Positions 34,833 through 45,691 of a stretch of DNA of 64,000 bases are shown in pieces. Origin of the DNA: Caenorhabditis elegans (lineage: Eukaryota > Nematoda > Chromadorea > Rhabditida > Rhabditidae). Where the stretch lies: positions 186,001 through 250,000 of the forward strand of contig NC_003279.8 in assembly GCF_000002985.6 (NCBI RefSeq), written 5' to 3'. A program made the translations under genes and the position numbers. Under the pieces are notes generated by a model that saw nothing but the letters and a program-made list of their open reading frames with translations, had not been told where the DNA came from and did not search any database. Position 1 is the stretch's first letter; each line of letters opens with the position of its first letter.

Positions 34833-35573
34833 CTGGGGACCGTTTTTTCGGCGGAGAAGTCGCAAAATTTCGGCTAATATCGAAGAAAAATCAATTTCCA
34901 ACAGCAGCGACACATAAAAATTAGCAAAAAATTGTGATTTTAGCCAAAATTCAGTTATTTTTCGGAATTCCCGTGGCGAGACCCATTTCTCCCACCTGTA
35001 GAGCCAACTGCACAACTCGACATGCGAGTTTATCCTTGCAGATGGCCAAAAGCCCTCCGTCGATCATTTGACGAAGCAATTCCCGCTGCTCGGCCGGTGT
35101 TGCGAGCTCGACGAGCTTCTGAACGATGAAATTGCCATTTCGACTGTGGCAGAGCCCACGAAGAGCGTCGTGGATTCGGTGAGCTTCTCGAAGACGGCTT
35201 TACGAATCTGATCTTCGGAATCCAGTGGGTAGTTGGCCTCCAAGAACTTTACGCCCGATGGATCGATTGCGAAATCGATGAGCTGCCCGTTGAGCAGCAC
35301 ATCTTGGAGCGAGATGGTGATCGGAGCCACTGGTGGTGCAGTCTCATCGTCGGAAGATCCAGATCCGAAGGTGTAGCTGTCAGAGTCGGAGGAGGTGGTG
35401 TTGCTCCCGTGGCGGTAGGGAAGAAGCTTGACCGGCGGCTTTGGGTTCTGGAAATTCTATATTTGAATTTGAAAATCAACAAAATTCAATATTTTACCCT
35501 GCTCTTGTGAGTTTTGTTCGACAAAAGCGAAAAATCCGGGTCGAAATCGAATGAAACGCCGAACATGGGGGCC
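34833..35573 (-). pseudogene. PUF gene, truncated and frameshifted copy B
   Basis: Nearly identical to the first two exons and the following intron of PUF copy A, on the same strand. It carries the Ser/Asp-rich linker, repeat 1 (SGVKFLE) and the start of repeat 2. One C of a CCCC run is missing at about 35155, so the frame shifts inside repeat 2 after TTLFVG. The first exon also lacks the stretch encoding the N-terminal 15 or so residues of copy A. No copies of the later exons (repeats 4-8) follow; the adjacent sequence is the unrelated membrane-protein fragment. It cannot make a PUF domain. Confidence 0.8.
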
Positions 35574-35716
35574 ATTTGGACAGAAATGAATGAATACAGG
35601 TTAGTAGACGCTGAAAAATTGGGAATTTCAATTAATTTAGGATTTTTTAACGGAAAAATAAGTGAAAATGAGAGGCAAACATGCAAATTAAAATCGCGAA
35701 ATTACCGCGCTTTGAA

Positions 35717-36255
35717 AGGGACTCCACCGATCGGAGAGACGAGGGAAGTGGAGAGACGCAAATCGAAGAGACGCCTTTTCAGACATTTTTTCGTGATAAT
35801 TTTGCATGAATTGGCAAGTAGAGCTTACACGTGATGCGAATCATTGATAAAAACATCAATTGTTGTTTTTAGTGTACTGAAATTCCGGCACAATAGCTCT
35901 CGTAAATCGACACAAAAGTCACTCCGTGGAAAAGTGGAATTTGGATAATTTTGTTCTTTTTTTTAAATATGATTAACGTTTTTGAAGGCTTTTGTCTCAT
36001 AATTCATCAAATTCAAAACCGGAATTATCCAAATTCCACTTTTCCACGGAGTGACTTTTGTGTCGATTTACGAGAGCTATTGTGCTGGAATTTCAGTACA
36101 GTAGAAACAGAAAATGTTGTTTTTATCAACGATTCGCATCATGTGTAAGCTCTACTTGCCAATTCATGCAAAATTATCACGAAAAATGTCTGAAAAGGCG
36201 TCTCTCCGATTCGCGTCTCTCCACTTCCCTCGTCTCTCCGATCGGTGGAGTCTCT
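35717..36255. mobile_element. 539-bp palindromic element inserted beside PUF copy B
   Basis: Arms of about 240 bp start AGGGACTCCACCGATCGGAG and end with the inverse. TTTGAA flanks both ends (35711-35716 and 36256-36261). PUF copy A has the same flanking DNA without the element (around 29610-29650), so copy A shows the empty site and the insertion followed the duplication. Confidence 0.8.
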
Positions 36256-36261
36256 TTTGAA

Positions 36262-36740
36262 ATTCGAAAATAAAAAGTTTCGCAGTGCGCCCGGGTTACG
36301 GTGAATTTTAAAAGCGCATCACGGTTTTGAGTGAGGTCTCGACGCGAAATTAGCCGTTTTTGAAGATTTGTCGTTTATTTTGGCATTTTTGAAGGAAACA
36401 TAAGTGAAAATAAACAATTTTAATCTTAATTGAGAGAAACTTGAACATTTTTACAAAAATTGCAAGAAATTGCGCGTTAAAATTCAAAAATTAGAAGTAT
36501 CGCGGCGCTCAAGCCGTTGATAACAAGCCGTTATAAACTTATATAACTATATAATGTAACTCGATGATTTGTTGATGTGATCTTTAAAAAGGTTGAAACT
36601 GCCCCAGTCGATGTCCGCGCCAGAGGCGCTGTCAGCGGCTGGTTACTTATATATAAAAAATATCGGGAAAAACGCACTTCCGTTCCATTTGTTTCTTTGT
36701 TTTTGTGACGTCACTGAGAATTATGGGCGGGCCCGTCTGC
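36262..36740. other. Rest of the duplicated PUF upstream block, then unassigned DNA
   Basis: 36262-36500 parallels copy A upstream DNA (29640-29830), for example CCCGGGTTACGGTGA and AATTGCAAGAAAT. From there to 36740 I see no gene. Confidence 0.5.
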
Positions 36741-36880
36741 CTTCGTGGTAAGACCCATCGTGGCGAGACATATCGTGGTGATATCCTTCGTGGCGAGACC
36801 CATCGTGGTGAGACCCATCGTGGCGAGACCCATCGTGGTGAGACCCATCGTGGTAAGACCCATCGTGGCGAGACCTTTCG
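36741..36880 (+). repeat. 15-bp minisatellite of TCGTGGCGAGACCCA
   Basis: About nine tandem units alternating TCGTGGCGAGACCCA and TCGTGGTGAGACCCA. The unit matches the terminal motif of the family C MITEs (GTCGTGGCGAGACC at 61785). Long reading frames across it on both strands are by-products of the 15-bp period. Confidence 0.9.
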
Positions 36881-37060
36881 AAAATTTGGTGGGAATTCAA
36901 ATTTTCTTAGAAACATTTTTTGGTGGGAATTCAAAATTTTCAAAGAAAAACTTTGGCGGGAATTCAATTTTTCAATAAATAATTTTGGCGGGAATTCAAA
37001 TTTTCTAAGAATAATTTTGACGGGAAATTCAAATTTGTTGAGAAACTCGAGTAAATGCTG
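36881..37060 (+). repeat. ~40-bp tandem repeat with GGCGGGAATTCAAATTTT
   Basis: Five units of GG(T/C)GGGAATTCAAATTTTC followed by about 20 variable bases (TAAGAATAATTTT type), directly abutting the 15-bp minisatellite. Confidence 0.75.
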
Positions 37061-37345
37061 GAATGTTCTAGAACCTTCCTGGAGATTGGGGAAAATTTTA
37101 GTATGTTCTAGAACCATCGGCGAACTTAAGAAAATTCTGGAAAGTTCTAAAACCTTCTAGAAAATTCGTGAAAATTCTGGATTGTTCTAGAAATTTCTAG
37201 AAAATTCGAGAAAACTCTGGAACGTTCTATAGAACCTTCTAGAAAATTCGGGAAAATTCTGGAATGTTCTAGAAAATCTTGTTTGCCAAAAGCTCTCGGA
37301 AGGAACCGGAAAAGTTTCTTATGATTTGAAGAACGTCTAGAAACG
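37060..37345. promoter_or_regulatory. Cluster of heat-shock-element-like TTCTAGAA motifs
   Basis: Repeated GGAATGTTCTAGAACCTTC and CCTTCTAGAAAATTCG units give many nTTCnnGAAn pairs in alternating orientation, the binding pattern of HSF-1 trimers. A weaker cluster lies at 55490-55680. Caenorhabditis Helitrons are reported to carry such arrays, so this may be a mobile-element relic; activity is untested. Confidence 0.55.
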
Positions 37346-38017
37346 TTCAAGAAATTTAGAAGTAGTTCCAGGAAACCTGGTATTTTTAAGTTGTAACTCT
37401 TGAAAACTTAGTTATATAATATTCATGTTGCGTTAAAAACTTCTGGAAAACTGAGAAAAACGTTCCAAGGCTTAGAAATTTTAGAATTTCATCTTAATTT
37501 CGAGTACGCCAGTCGGAGCACGCGCATTGTGCGAACGGCTGGTATACAAACAATAGTCAGTCAATCCCATGGATCAAATTTTGAATTTTTCTAAGACTGA
37601 ACTGTTCCTTTGATATGCAAAATTTTATAAAATTGTCTGTTATTGAAAGACATGAAACAAACTTGAATTACAGTAATTCTGTAAATTCTGAACTTACTAT
37701 TAGAATCCTTAGTGAGCACACTTGAAAACGAATGAAATAAGGTATGTGAGAATACCGTATCAATCAGATACGTCTGACACTTCCCCAAAAAAAACTATCA
37801 GAATATGAGTACGATATGTTATTACTAGTGTGCATCTTTCCGCGCGACCATCATGGCTCAGCAGGTAAGACTTCGGCGACGCCTCGAGACGACGAGGTAG
37901 TTGACGACTTTTTTCATTTTTTAGGCAGCGCCCAACTCTTGTCCGAGGTCTACAGGCTACATGGTTTGGACGGACAGAGTATTTGCTTTATTAGTAGTAA
38001 CAGAAATACACATAAAA

Positions 38018-40580
38018 TCAATTAATAAGATCCATGAAATGCAATAAAAATCCAGTTTTCACCCATCTACTATGTCTCTCATTGAAGAACTTTTTCAGAT
38101 AGCTTTTGGTATAGAATATATTAAAATTCATTCTTCGATTTTCTGTGGAATTTCTTATTTGAAAGCTTTTTCCATACCAGACAGTCACTTCTCCAAATCC
38201 ATCCTTGAAATTTTCTTTGGGGATATTTAAAATATCATCGAGATACCAACAATCTACTGGTTTTTCACCTACAAGACGTGCTCTTGAATTGAAAATGTCT
38301 GGGATATCCTCTGGAATATGTTTTTCTCCTTTGTCATGCTGATAGTATAAGTTGAATGTGACACTTCCATTTCTCTGGCTGTTTTGTTCAGTCAATCGGA
38401 TTAGCTTTGCTGTGACTCTGTCCATATTGTCCGGAGTAATGAGGAGATACGTTTTAGGAAGTAGAACAGTCATACTCTTGGCTGGGAAGTTTCGTTGAAC
38501 ATTTGCAATCACATTGTCCATTGGTGAATAATAGTCGTTTTCCAGTTGTTCGTTCATTTCGAGTAACATATCCTCAGAGTATTGTAAATCGATCTCCACT
38601 TTTTCCAGAAGAACCCTCGAAACGGGTTGGGTGTTGAATGGTACATTGAATACGGCATTTGAAAAGTCTTTAGACGTTTCCAAAATGAAATCCATATTTG
38701 AACTAAACATAGTATTAAAATGACCACTGTAAGCTTCGAACCGGAACTCCAGTCTGAAATCCTTAACATTCCACTTTGAAATAAGCTGGTATAAAAAGTC
38801 TCTTGGGATTGAAAGGAACTCTTTTCCCAGTATTAAAACGGTGAATGTGTGGCATGTTACCAATGAATTGAGGAAATAATTTGCTCGAGCACCAACTACG
38901 TACCGCCCTAGTTGCTTTTCGTATATGGTCCGATAAAACAACCTGTAAAATGTAATCTTTATAATGTTCCTGAGCATATCATGTCAAGAGTGTCTGAGTT
39001 TTTCATCAACAAAAACAAAATTTGATTTTTTTGTTAATTTTCTAAACAATCCGATTTTTGGTTTTCCGGAAAATTGAAACATCGAAATTTTCCGTTTTTC
39101 AATATCCAATTATTCGATTTTCCGATTTCCTCTCAGAAGAACGAAAAAAACGAGAATAAAGTTTCCATGACATTGATCGCAGTGGGCTGTTTGTTTTTGG
39201 GATAACTTTAAGTGAAGGAATGGAGAGACTATCTAAGTATGAAAAACACGAGAATTCACTCTTTTGAGAACCTGTTACAATACGTGTACTGTTATAATAG
39301 AAAAACTAAAGCAGTGATTCAAACATCTGTTCGACGGTGTTCATTACAAATGTATCAATTTACACTCACCAGTCTTTCATTTCCAGCGCTTTGTAATGAC
39401 GTGGAGATATCCTGATTTGATTTATGATTTCTATTATTTTTAATTCTCCAAATAGCTCTTCTCCCAATATTCGCAACTCATCAATTCCAAAATTGCTCAA
39501 TCGAAGATATGCGAATTTCCCGAATAGTTCGTTTAATCTGTCCATAAATCGATCATGCTCATCAACTCCAAAATTTTCCAACATCAAATTCAAAAACTGC
39601 TGCGGTATCGAATTTCCACCAAAATATTGAAGTTGAATACTATGAACTATACAGTTTTTATTTCTATGAATGTCTCGACATATTTGACAACCACAGCAAA
39701 AATCATTTTTATATTCTTCAACGAGTCCATCTAAAAATCATGAATGTCAAATCAGTAGTTCAAAAGCCATATATTTTACTCAGAATTCTGAAAAACAGGC
39801 GCTCATGTCAAAAATTGACTTACAATCTACTCCAATCAAGCAATCGTGTATGAGATCATTGAGTATAATTCGAGCATCCACTCCGCACGAAATTTCGTTT
39901 TTCTTAATCGGTTCGACATAAAGCTTGTAGACTTTCACATTTACCGTATTTTTTAAAAATCTGAAAATAATGTTACAGCTGAGTACAAAACATTAAAAAT
40001 TGGTTTAATTGATTGAAATTTTCACCACTTCTCATATTGTTTCCACGATCACAAAAAAGCATAAAAAACTTCAACAGACTCAGAAAACACTTTTTAAAGG
40101 CAAGTTTTGAACCACCTATTTTGATGAAAAATTGTCTGAAACACTTCTCAGATCGACTTTTCCCTAGCTCAAAGTGATCCTCTGCCGCTAGCTCTTTTTT
40201 AGAGTGGTCATTCGAAAGTCCGGGTTTAAGTTGAAATATTTCCCTTACCGGTCAAAATTCTATCAACATCAAAATAAAATTGAATTTTTTGGTAGTTAAC
40301 AGAGGAAGCGGCGAGCAAAAAAACCAGGTTTTGAACAATTGATTTCAACTTACACGAATAAGTGTTTCACCTTGTTTTTGTTTATCTCCAGTGCATTTAT
40401 AAGAAACGAGCAAGTGCATCGACGAAGCTGTTTTAGCGGAAGTTCAGGATCTACTTGATTGTTAATGAATATTGATCTTTTTCTTCAATTTTTACAAGTT
40501 TTGAAACTGTGAATTTGTATTTTTCGATGCTCATTTCGAATTTTGTGCAAAACTTCTTCGCTGAACAATTTATTTATCAG
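38018..40580 (-). CDS. Unrecognised nematode gene, left inverted copy
   Basis: Mirror image of the + strand gene at 56852. Exons on the minus strand: 40580-40496, 40450-40354, 39960-39824, 39730-39370 and 38942-38018, all in frame, about 534 residues. Visible features: a charged N-terminal part (LINKLFSEEVLHKI), a Cys cluster (CCGCQICRDIHRNKNC) that may bind zinc, and a long C-terminal region from the 925-bp last exon rich in hydrophobic and aromatic residues (RLEFRFEAYSG, VTVWYGKSFQIRN). It differs from the right copy by at least RILGEE versus RISGEE and ISPRHY versus ISPHHY in exon 4. The general look (rapidly evolving, multi-exon, Cys cluster, duplicated) is that of nematode-specific expanded families. 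No start codon is evident in exon 1, so a 5' exon is missing. The LTR retroelement lies about 170 bp upstream and may have cut it off from its promoter. Confidence 0.7.
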
Positions 40581-40751
40581 CTGAAAAAAGAGCGAATTAA
40601 AGTAAAATTGAACACAATTTTGATACCTGTCTATAATTAGGGATATCAGTCCGCTGTATTGATTTTTTTGTTTGAAAAACTGAGTTTTTGTTTATTTGCA
40701 GCGGCAAATTTTTATTAATTTTTTTTGATAAAAGTTCATCAATGCCATCAG

Positions 40752-41483
40752 TGTTGTGGCACCACGGAGTGGCGGAAGACCGAACCCTTTAAGCCTCAAG
40801 AGGAACCGAGCAACGAAGACTATGTCAGAGGTGCAGCATGGCATCGTCTATTTGTATATGTATTGGAAAGAACAGAACACAGTTTCAATAAATATGTTTA
40901 TTACTCCAAAGGGGAGATAATCAACAGAGGGGGAGTGGGTCGTACACAAGAGAGAGGGAATTGTCTGGTGTGAGAATATCACGTCCTGCCACGCGGGTCT
41001 TTAGTCTGAAAAGGTCGAGTGTATGAATAGTCGGGGTCTTTGCAGACTCGTAGAATAATGTCTTTGGTCAACTACACTTTCCAAATAAAGGGAGGGAAAG
41101 GTAGGAAACGTCGGCAATTAGTCTGACTGGGAGCTGTCAATAACGGGGGGGGGGGGGAAGAGACCAGCAAAACCGAACCAAGAGTGGGGAGGAGAGTTCC
41201 TTTCCTGGTGCCACCGACGCTGCAGCTCGCTCCGTATCGTCGCTCATTGAGTCGCCGCGCAGCCAATCGTTGCTACGGGGCGCGAGTGTAACTCTCGTTA
41301 GAGAGCGTGTGGGAGCAAGAGACGCAGAAATACAGTAAACTTCTGCGACTCCTAACTGTATGGTAAGCTTAAGAGCTGGTCTTAAAAGGTCGAATTGAAT
41401 GTACCCCTCGCTCGGAGAACTGCTGAAGCAGTCGAGAGCGAGACATTGTGAAATGGGCGATACAGCAGAGCCCAGTTCACAAC
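40752..41483 (-). repeat. LTR of BEL/Pao element (3' LTR in element sense)
   Basis: About 732 bp, nearly identical to 52520-53252 in the same orientation. The outer end is TGTTGTGGCACCACGG. The inner end is TTCACAAC followed by T where the other copy has CA. Differences are a G-tract of 12 against about 18 and a few bases near TAAACTTCT. It is preceded by the 5-bp target duplicate ATCAG (40747-40751). Confidence 0.9.
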
Positions 41484-41525
41484 TCTCCGGGGGGCGGGAC
41501 TTGTAGGCTGGTTCACGTAGTGAAC

Positions 41526-43170
41526 TTAAGGTTTGAAGCCTTCCTTTGCCTTTCTTGGAAGAGATTGGCGGAGTGGAAGGTCGTCTGAGCTCCTGGCTTC
41601 TTTTCGTGAGCGTTCAGCTTCTTTTGAAGATCTAGTATTAGGTGAGCTCGGAGCTTCTTTTCTAAATCTTGCTTCGTCTGAGCTTAAAGCTTCTTTCCTG
41701 GATTTAATAAATTTTAAAGATGGAAGCATAGGTAGTGAGGGTTCAGGAAAGTCGGAGTCCGTCTCTTCGTCTTTTTGTGGAATTTTGTCTTTATTGTCTA
41801 TGTCTTCCGCTGTAACCTCAAGAGGATACAGTTGATTTAGTGATCGTTCCAACGTGGAGTTATTGAAACGAACTCGTGCCGATTCAATGTTTCCTTCTTT
41901 ACTCGGAATGAGCTCCACAATTTTGCCCAGAGGCCATGTGTGTCTTGGCAACATTTCTTGTCCGACGAGAACAATGTCTCCTTGTTTAGGATCTCGAGGA
42001 GCATCCCTTGTATTAGTCTTTTGTCTTTCTCTCAGAAACAGGAGATATGATGTCGACCAGATTTGCCACAACTTTGCAACTGTTGTTTCAACTCTGGCTA
42101 AGTGTCTTCTCGTGATTTGCTCTGTTGATCGAGCTGTCTTTGGAGAATATTCCATCGGTTCGTCTAGATCAACTTCATTCGGTGCATCTAGCTGAACTTT
42201 TGGTAGTAGAAAGTCGATTGGGCGGAGAGCCGTCAGATCATTGGGATCTGTGTTGTCTGGTGTAAGTGGACGGTTGTTAATCATCCCTTGCACCTGTCTT
42301 AACGTGCTGGACAGCTCGAAGAAGGTTAACTTTTTTTTGCCAATAGTCTTGCGAAGTTGGTGCTTCGCAATTCCAACAATCCTCTCGTACACTCCACCTT
42401 GCCAAGGGGCGAATGGAGTGATGTTGTGTACCTGAATTTCGTATTTGGCTAAAAAGCAAATCATTGAGTTGCTTGGTGCGTAAAGTCTGATGTCTTGGTT
42501 GACCATTTGGTGGCCGAGTGTAAATGTTGGTGCATTGTCACAGTAGATATGGGGCGGAACACCACATGCACTGGAGATTGCTCTGAGTGCGAGCAAGTAG
42601 TTGGCTGTAGTAGCGTCTGGAATGAGTTCTAGAATGGTAGCTCTAGTCTTCAGACAAGTGTAGATAAGAGCATAGGCTTTACCTAGCTTGTCATCGTCTG
42701 TCTTGTATTGTATTGGACCCAAATAGTCGAGTCCTACATGGTCGAATGGTGCAGAAGGTACAGTTCTGCAGTTTGGTAGTCGTGTGTCGTAATTGTATTT
42801 AAAGGGTCGTGCTTTCACCTTTTTACAGTTCACGCACTGAGCAATTGTAGTTCTTGCAATTTTGCGATCATTTCTGATCCAAAAGTGCAGTCTTACCGTA
42901 GTTGCCAAATAGTGTAATGGTAAGTGGGTATTTCGTCTGTGGACATCTTCCACAATTAGACACAATCAGATGTGGAACCGGATTGGGTCCCACTATCCAA
43001 TGATGTTTGTTTCCGTCCTCGTCTACTGGGTTACGCAATGTGTCTTGCAAAGTGATTAAGTAACCGTCTGTAACAACTGGAGAAGTTGTGTCAAAAAATG
43101 TCTGAATCAGTATGATTTTGTCTCTGTCTTTGAATTCGAGAATTCGTATTGTCTTGCATTGACTGAGCAT
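41526..43170 (-). pseudogene. BEL/Pao integrase, N-terminal frame break
   Basis: The main frame (42965-41526, 479 residues) has the rest of an HHCC zinc site (VHRRNTHLP, later CVNCKK), the DDE integrase core (first Asp in GLDYLGPI, second in YCDNAPTF, Glu in GGVYERIVG) and the C-terminal domain typical of BEL/Pao (PKQGDIVLVG, PLGKIVELIPSKEG). The residues just upstream (43170-42868) lie in a different frame, so the coding sequence shifts near 42960. Upstream there are only about 200 bp before gag, with no reverse transcriptase motif. It would join cDNA to the genome in a complete element; here it is a remnant. Confidence 0.85.
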
Positions 43171-44122
43171 AAGAACAGTTTCCTGTTATATGACTCGGTG
43201 ACGAGCAAATCGTGCATCTACCATTGTTGATGCAGAAGCGTTTGACTTCAATCGCACCCATTGTGCACGTTTGAAGTGGATGGTCTTTTTTGCAGGGAGG
43301 GCACGGATCTCCATCGAGAAATTCTTGCCAATTCTCCACGAGTCTGGAGGTAGTATTACCCGTCTTTTGTTGAATATGCAGGTTCAGGAGGTTTTCCTTT
43401 AGTTTTCTGTCCCGTTGGACATCAACCAAAGTACGTCGCCAATCTTCCGCGCAGTTGTCTTCAAGATGTTTTTTGAGGCTTACGATTGGATCGTCAGCCC
43501 GTCTGGGTCGTATAAAGTTACGCGGAGTCAGCTCGGTATAGTCAGCTTGATAGTCTTGCATATAGTCTTTGAGATCTTTAATTATCATGTCTTTGGATTT
43601 AATCGTTGAAGGTTTCTGTTTAACAGTTTCCAACAAGTCTTTAATCGTCGATAGTCTATGTCTCAAGTCACCAGAAATAACAATCATTTTCTGTCTGGCC
43701 AGATTAGTCGTGGATCGTATGATATCTGTTAAATTCAAAATTGGCGTACCTGTATCCTTTGCCTTCTCGGCGACGTCCTTGAACATCTCCTCGATGATAT
43801 CCGGCAATGAATTGGCTTCGACCAAGTATTGAGTCAGGTCTTTGTACCATTTGTGAAGATCCTTGATGTAGTCCATATGCTGCTGCTTGTCACAATCGAT
43901 ATTGGCGTTAAGCCAGTCGGATGAAGACTTATCTTTGTGCTTCAAGTCTTCAGTCTTAAGTGCGATACGCGTCAGCAACAATGCTATGGATGATGAAGTG
44001 GAGAATGGGGTCCTGGATTCCCTTCCCAAGCTGCCACCACCGGAGTCGGGATCAAGACTTCCACCTCCAAGATGAAAAGTCATTCTTCTTTGAAAACCGA
44101 GAAACTTGTTATCTAAAATCAA
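43091..44122 (-). CDS. BEL/Pao gag-like protein with zinc knuckles
   Basis: 343-residue open frame. A helical, Lys/Asp-rich N-terminal and middle part (as in BEL gag: LKKHLEDNCAEDW, LVENWQEFLDGDPC) is followed by two Cys/His knuckles (CPPCKKDHPLQTC and CTICSSPSHITGNC). It would form the particle and bind RNA. Its last residues (QRQRQNHTDSDIF) overlap the start of the integrase remnant in another frame, which suggests that a deletion joined the end of gag to the integrase region. The start codon choice (44122 or a Met 13 residues later) is uncertain. Confidence 0.8.
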   Translation of the reverse strand: MILDNKFLGFQRRMTFHLGGGSLDPDSGGGSLGRESRTPFSTSSSIALLLTRIALKTEDLKHKDKSSSDWLNANIDCDKQQHMDYIKDLHKWYKDLTQYLVEANSLPDIIEEMFKDVAEKAKDTGTPILNLTDIIRSTTNLARQKMIVISGDLRHRLSTIKDLLETVKQKPSTIKSKDMIIKDLKDYMQDYQADYTELTPRNFIRPRRADDPIVSLKKHLEDNCAEDWRRTLVDVQRDRKLKENLLNLHIQQKTGNTTSRLVENWQEFLDGDPCPPCKKDHPLQTCTMGAIEVKRFCINNGRCTICSSPSHITGNCSYAQSMQDNTNSRIQRQRQNHTDSDIF

Positions 44123-45690
44123 TAATTGGTTAAGAAGAAAGACAAAATGTTTTGAGATTAAGTAAAAGACTTAATAAGAGATTAGGAAAGAAAGATGGGG
44201 ATGAAGACTCAATTTGAGTGATAAGAAAAAAAGGTATTTTAATATAAGATTCTACAATAGGGATTGGGAAAGGTGTGCCGTGGCCTAATATAGGTTTGGT
44301 GGTACAATAAATAGGGGAAGTAATGACCCAATATGGGTGGGGGGATTATTAAATGTTACCTAATATGGGTGAATTATTAATTATTCCTTTGGCAGAGGAA
44401 TGTCGGTGAGGGCTAAGAGTTCCCTGTATTGTAGGTTGATTAGTCATGTAGGGGACTGGTGTAGAGTAATTTGGTGTAGAGTAATTTGGTGTAGAGTAGG
44501 TATTTGGTGTAGAGTAGGTTTTGGTGTAGAGTAGGTTTTGGTGTAGAGTAATTTGGTGTAGAGTAATTGGTGTAGAGTAGGGATGGAGGGAATTCAACAC
44601 CGACTGGTCGTGAATCAGATCGGCCCTGAATTGGGGTAGGGGACAATAGAAAGAAACTACCGTGTGGCCAACTGCCCCCAGCAGGGACCTAGTTGGGATT
44701 GTTTTCACTTGAACACGAAAACAATGGGGGTTGGGAAAGTTAATAGGGACAAAGGAGCAAAACGAAACGTCCATTCCCGCATCGAATTGCCTCATAGGCA
44801 CCGCACCCAAACTCTCCTGCCGCTGCAGCAGTCAGGGAATCCGACGCTCCACGCTCTCCATCGCGACTGGAGACCAAGTTCTTCTTTCTTCTTATAGTCT
44901 TTTTTTTCTAGTGGCGCCGGTTAATTACTCCATTGCCAACTAGCTGTCGGGAAGTCAGAAGTCAAATGTCCTTGCGGACGTGGAATATAACATGTTTGAA
45001 ATTAGGGTGGTTTAAGTTTTTTGTGAGATCCCTATGGATAAATTTTGGTTAATTTTTAAATTTGAAAGGTTTTAAAAGATGTACAAATAATTTTTAATGA
45101 TGTATAATTTTTGGAGAAGGTACTAGTTGAAAGATATAAAGAATTTTTAAATTGAAAGTTAAATTAAAATTTTGAGGGGAATTGGTGTAGAAAATTAGTT
45201 AAAATATATTTTTGGAATTTTTGAAATTTTATAATTTTTAAGGATTTTTTAAATTTTTTAGGAAGTTATAAAAGGGGGTAAATAAACTAACTGTTCGATC
45301 GCCGCGTCCTCCAACGAGCAAATCCTCCATCCATCCAGAGTTCTTGTCTACCCGTCTTGTCGTCTATTCCTCCTTTTCTTCTTGTCTCTAGCACACAGGA
45401 GACTGTGCACTATTGTCTTTCCGTTGCAGTCAGCGAGCTGCCAGCAACTAGTCGCATCGTTAATGGCACCTTTGCCACTGTATTGAATGCTGTGAGCTGT
45501 TTTAAGTGCTATTACACTATAGTCTGTAGAAAACAAGAAATTTTGTAATCGTCTTTCGTCTTTCGTCTTGAACCATATTAACAGCCGAGATTTATTAAAT
45601 CAAGGAACAAATAACAGCTTCAACAATGTGGTATCAGATACCGGTGAGGAGTGGTGAGGGGGGAATTTCAAAAAATTTAAAAGATAAAAA
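44123..45690. other. Unassigned interior of the retroelement
   Basis: Low-complexity, no good exon. It includes the TTGGTGTAGAGTAA tandem repeat (44457-44580), a stretch rich in GGGGA/AATATGGGTG near 44330, and AT-rich DNA from 45000 to 45290. Confidence 0.5.
44457..44580 (-). repeat. ~14-bp tandem repeat TTGGTGTAGAGTAA
   Basis: Eight or nine units, GTGTAGAGTA with 2-5 variable bases between, just upstream of gag in the element sense. A translation of the minus strand reads STPN-type repeats but this is a by-product. Confidence 0.85.
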
Positions 45691-45691
45691 T

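Noticed and set aside
35362..35510. Gly/Val-rich plus-strand frame in PUF copy B, also at 29204-29364
   Set aside because: Antisense shadow of the Ser/Asp-rich PUF linker.
36741..37060. Possible CRISPR-like array
   Set aside because: Units are contiguous minisatellite repeats without unique spacers, in a eukaryotic genome.
36647..37160. Long open frames on both strands reading periodic ETHRG and RWVSP repeats
   Set aside because: Produced by the 15-bp minisatellite, whose period is a multiple of three so no frame stops.
37816..38025. A-box-like TGGCTCAGCAGG in the outer palindrome arm as a tRNA gene
   Set aside because: No B box or cloverleaf partner at tRNA spacing on either arm.
44349..44810. 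Open frame with TPNYSTPNYS repeats
   Set aside because: Translation of the TTGGTGTAGAGTAA tandem repeat; no splice or start context.
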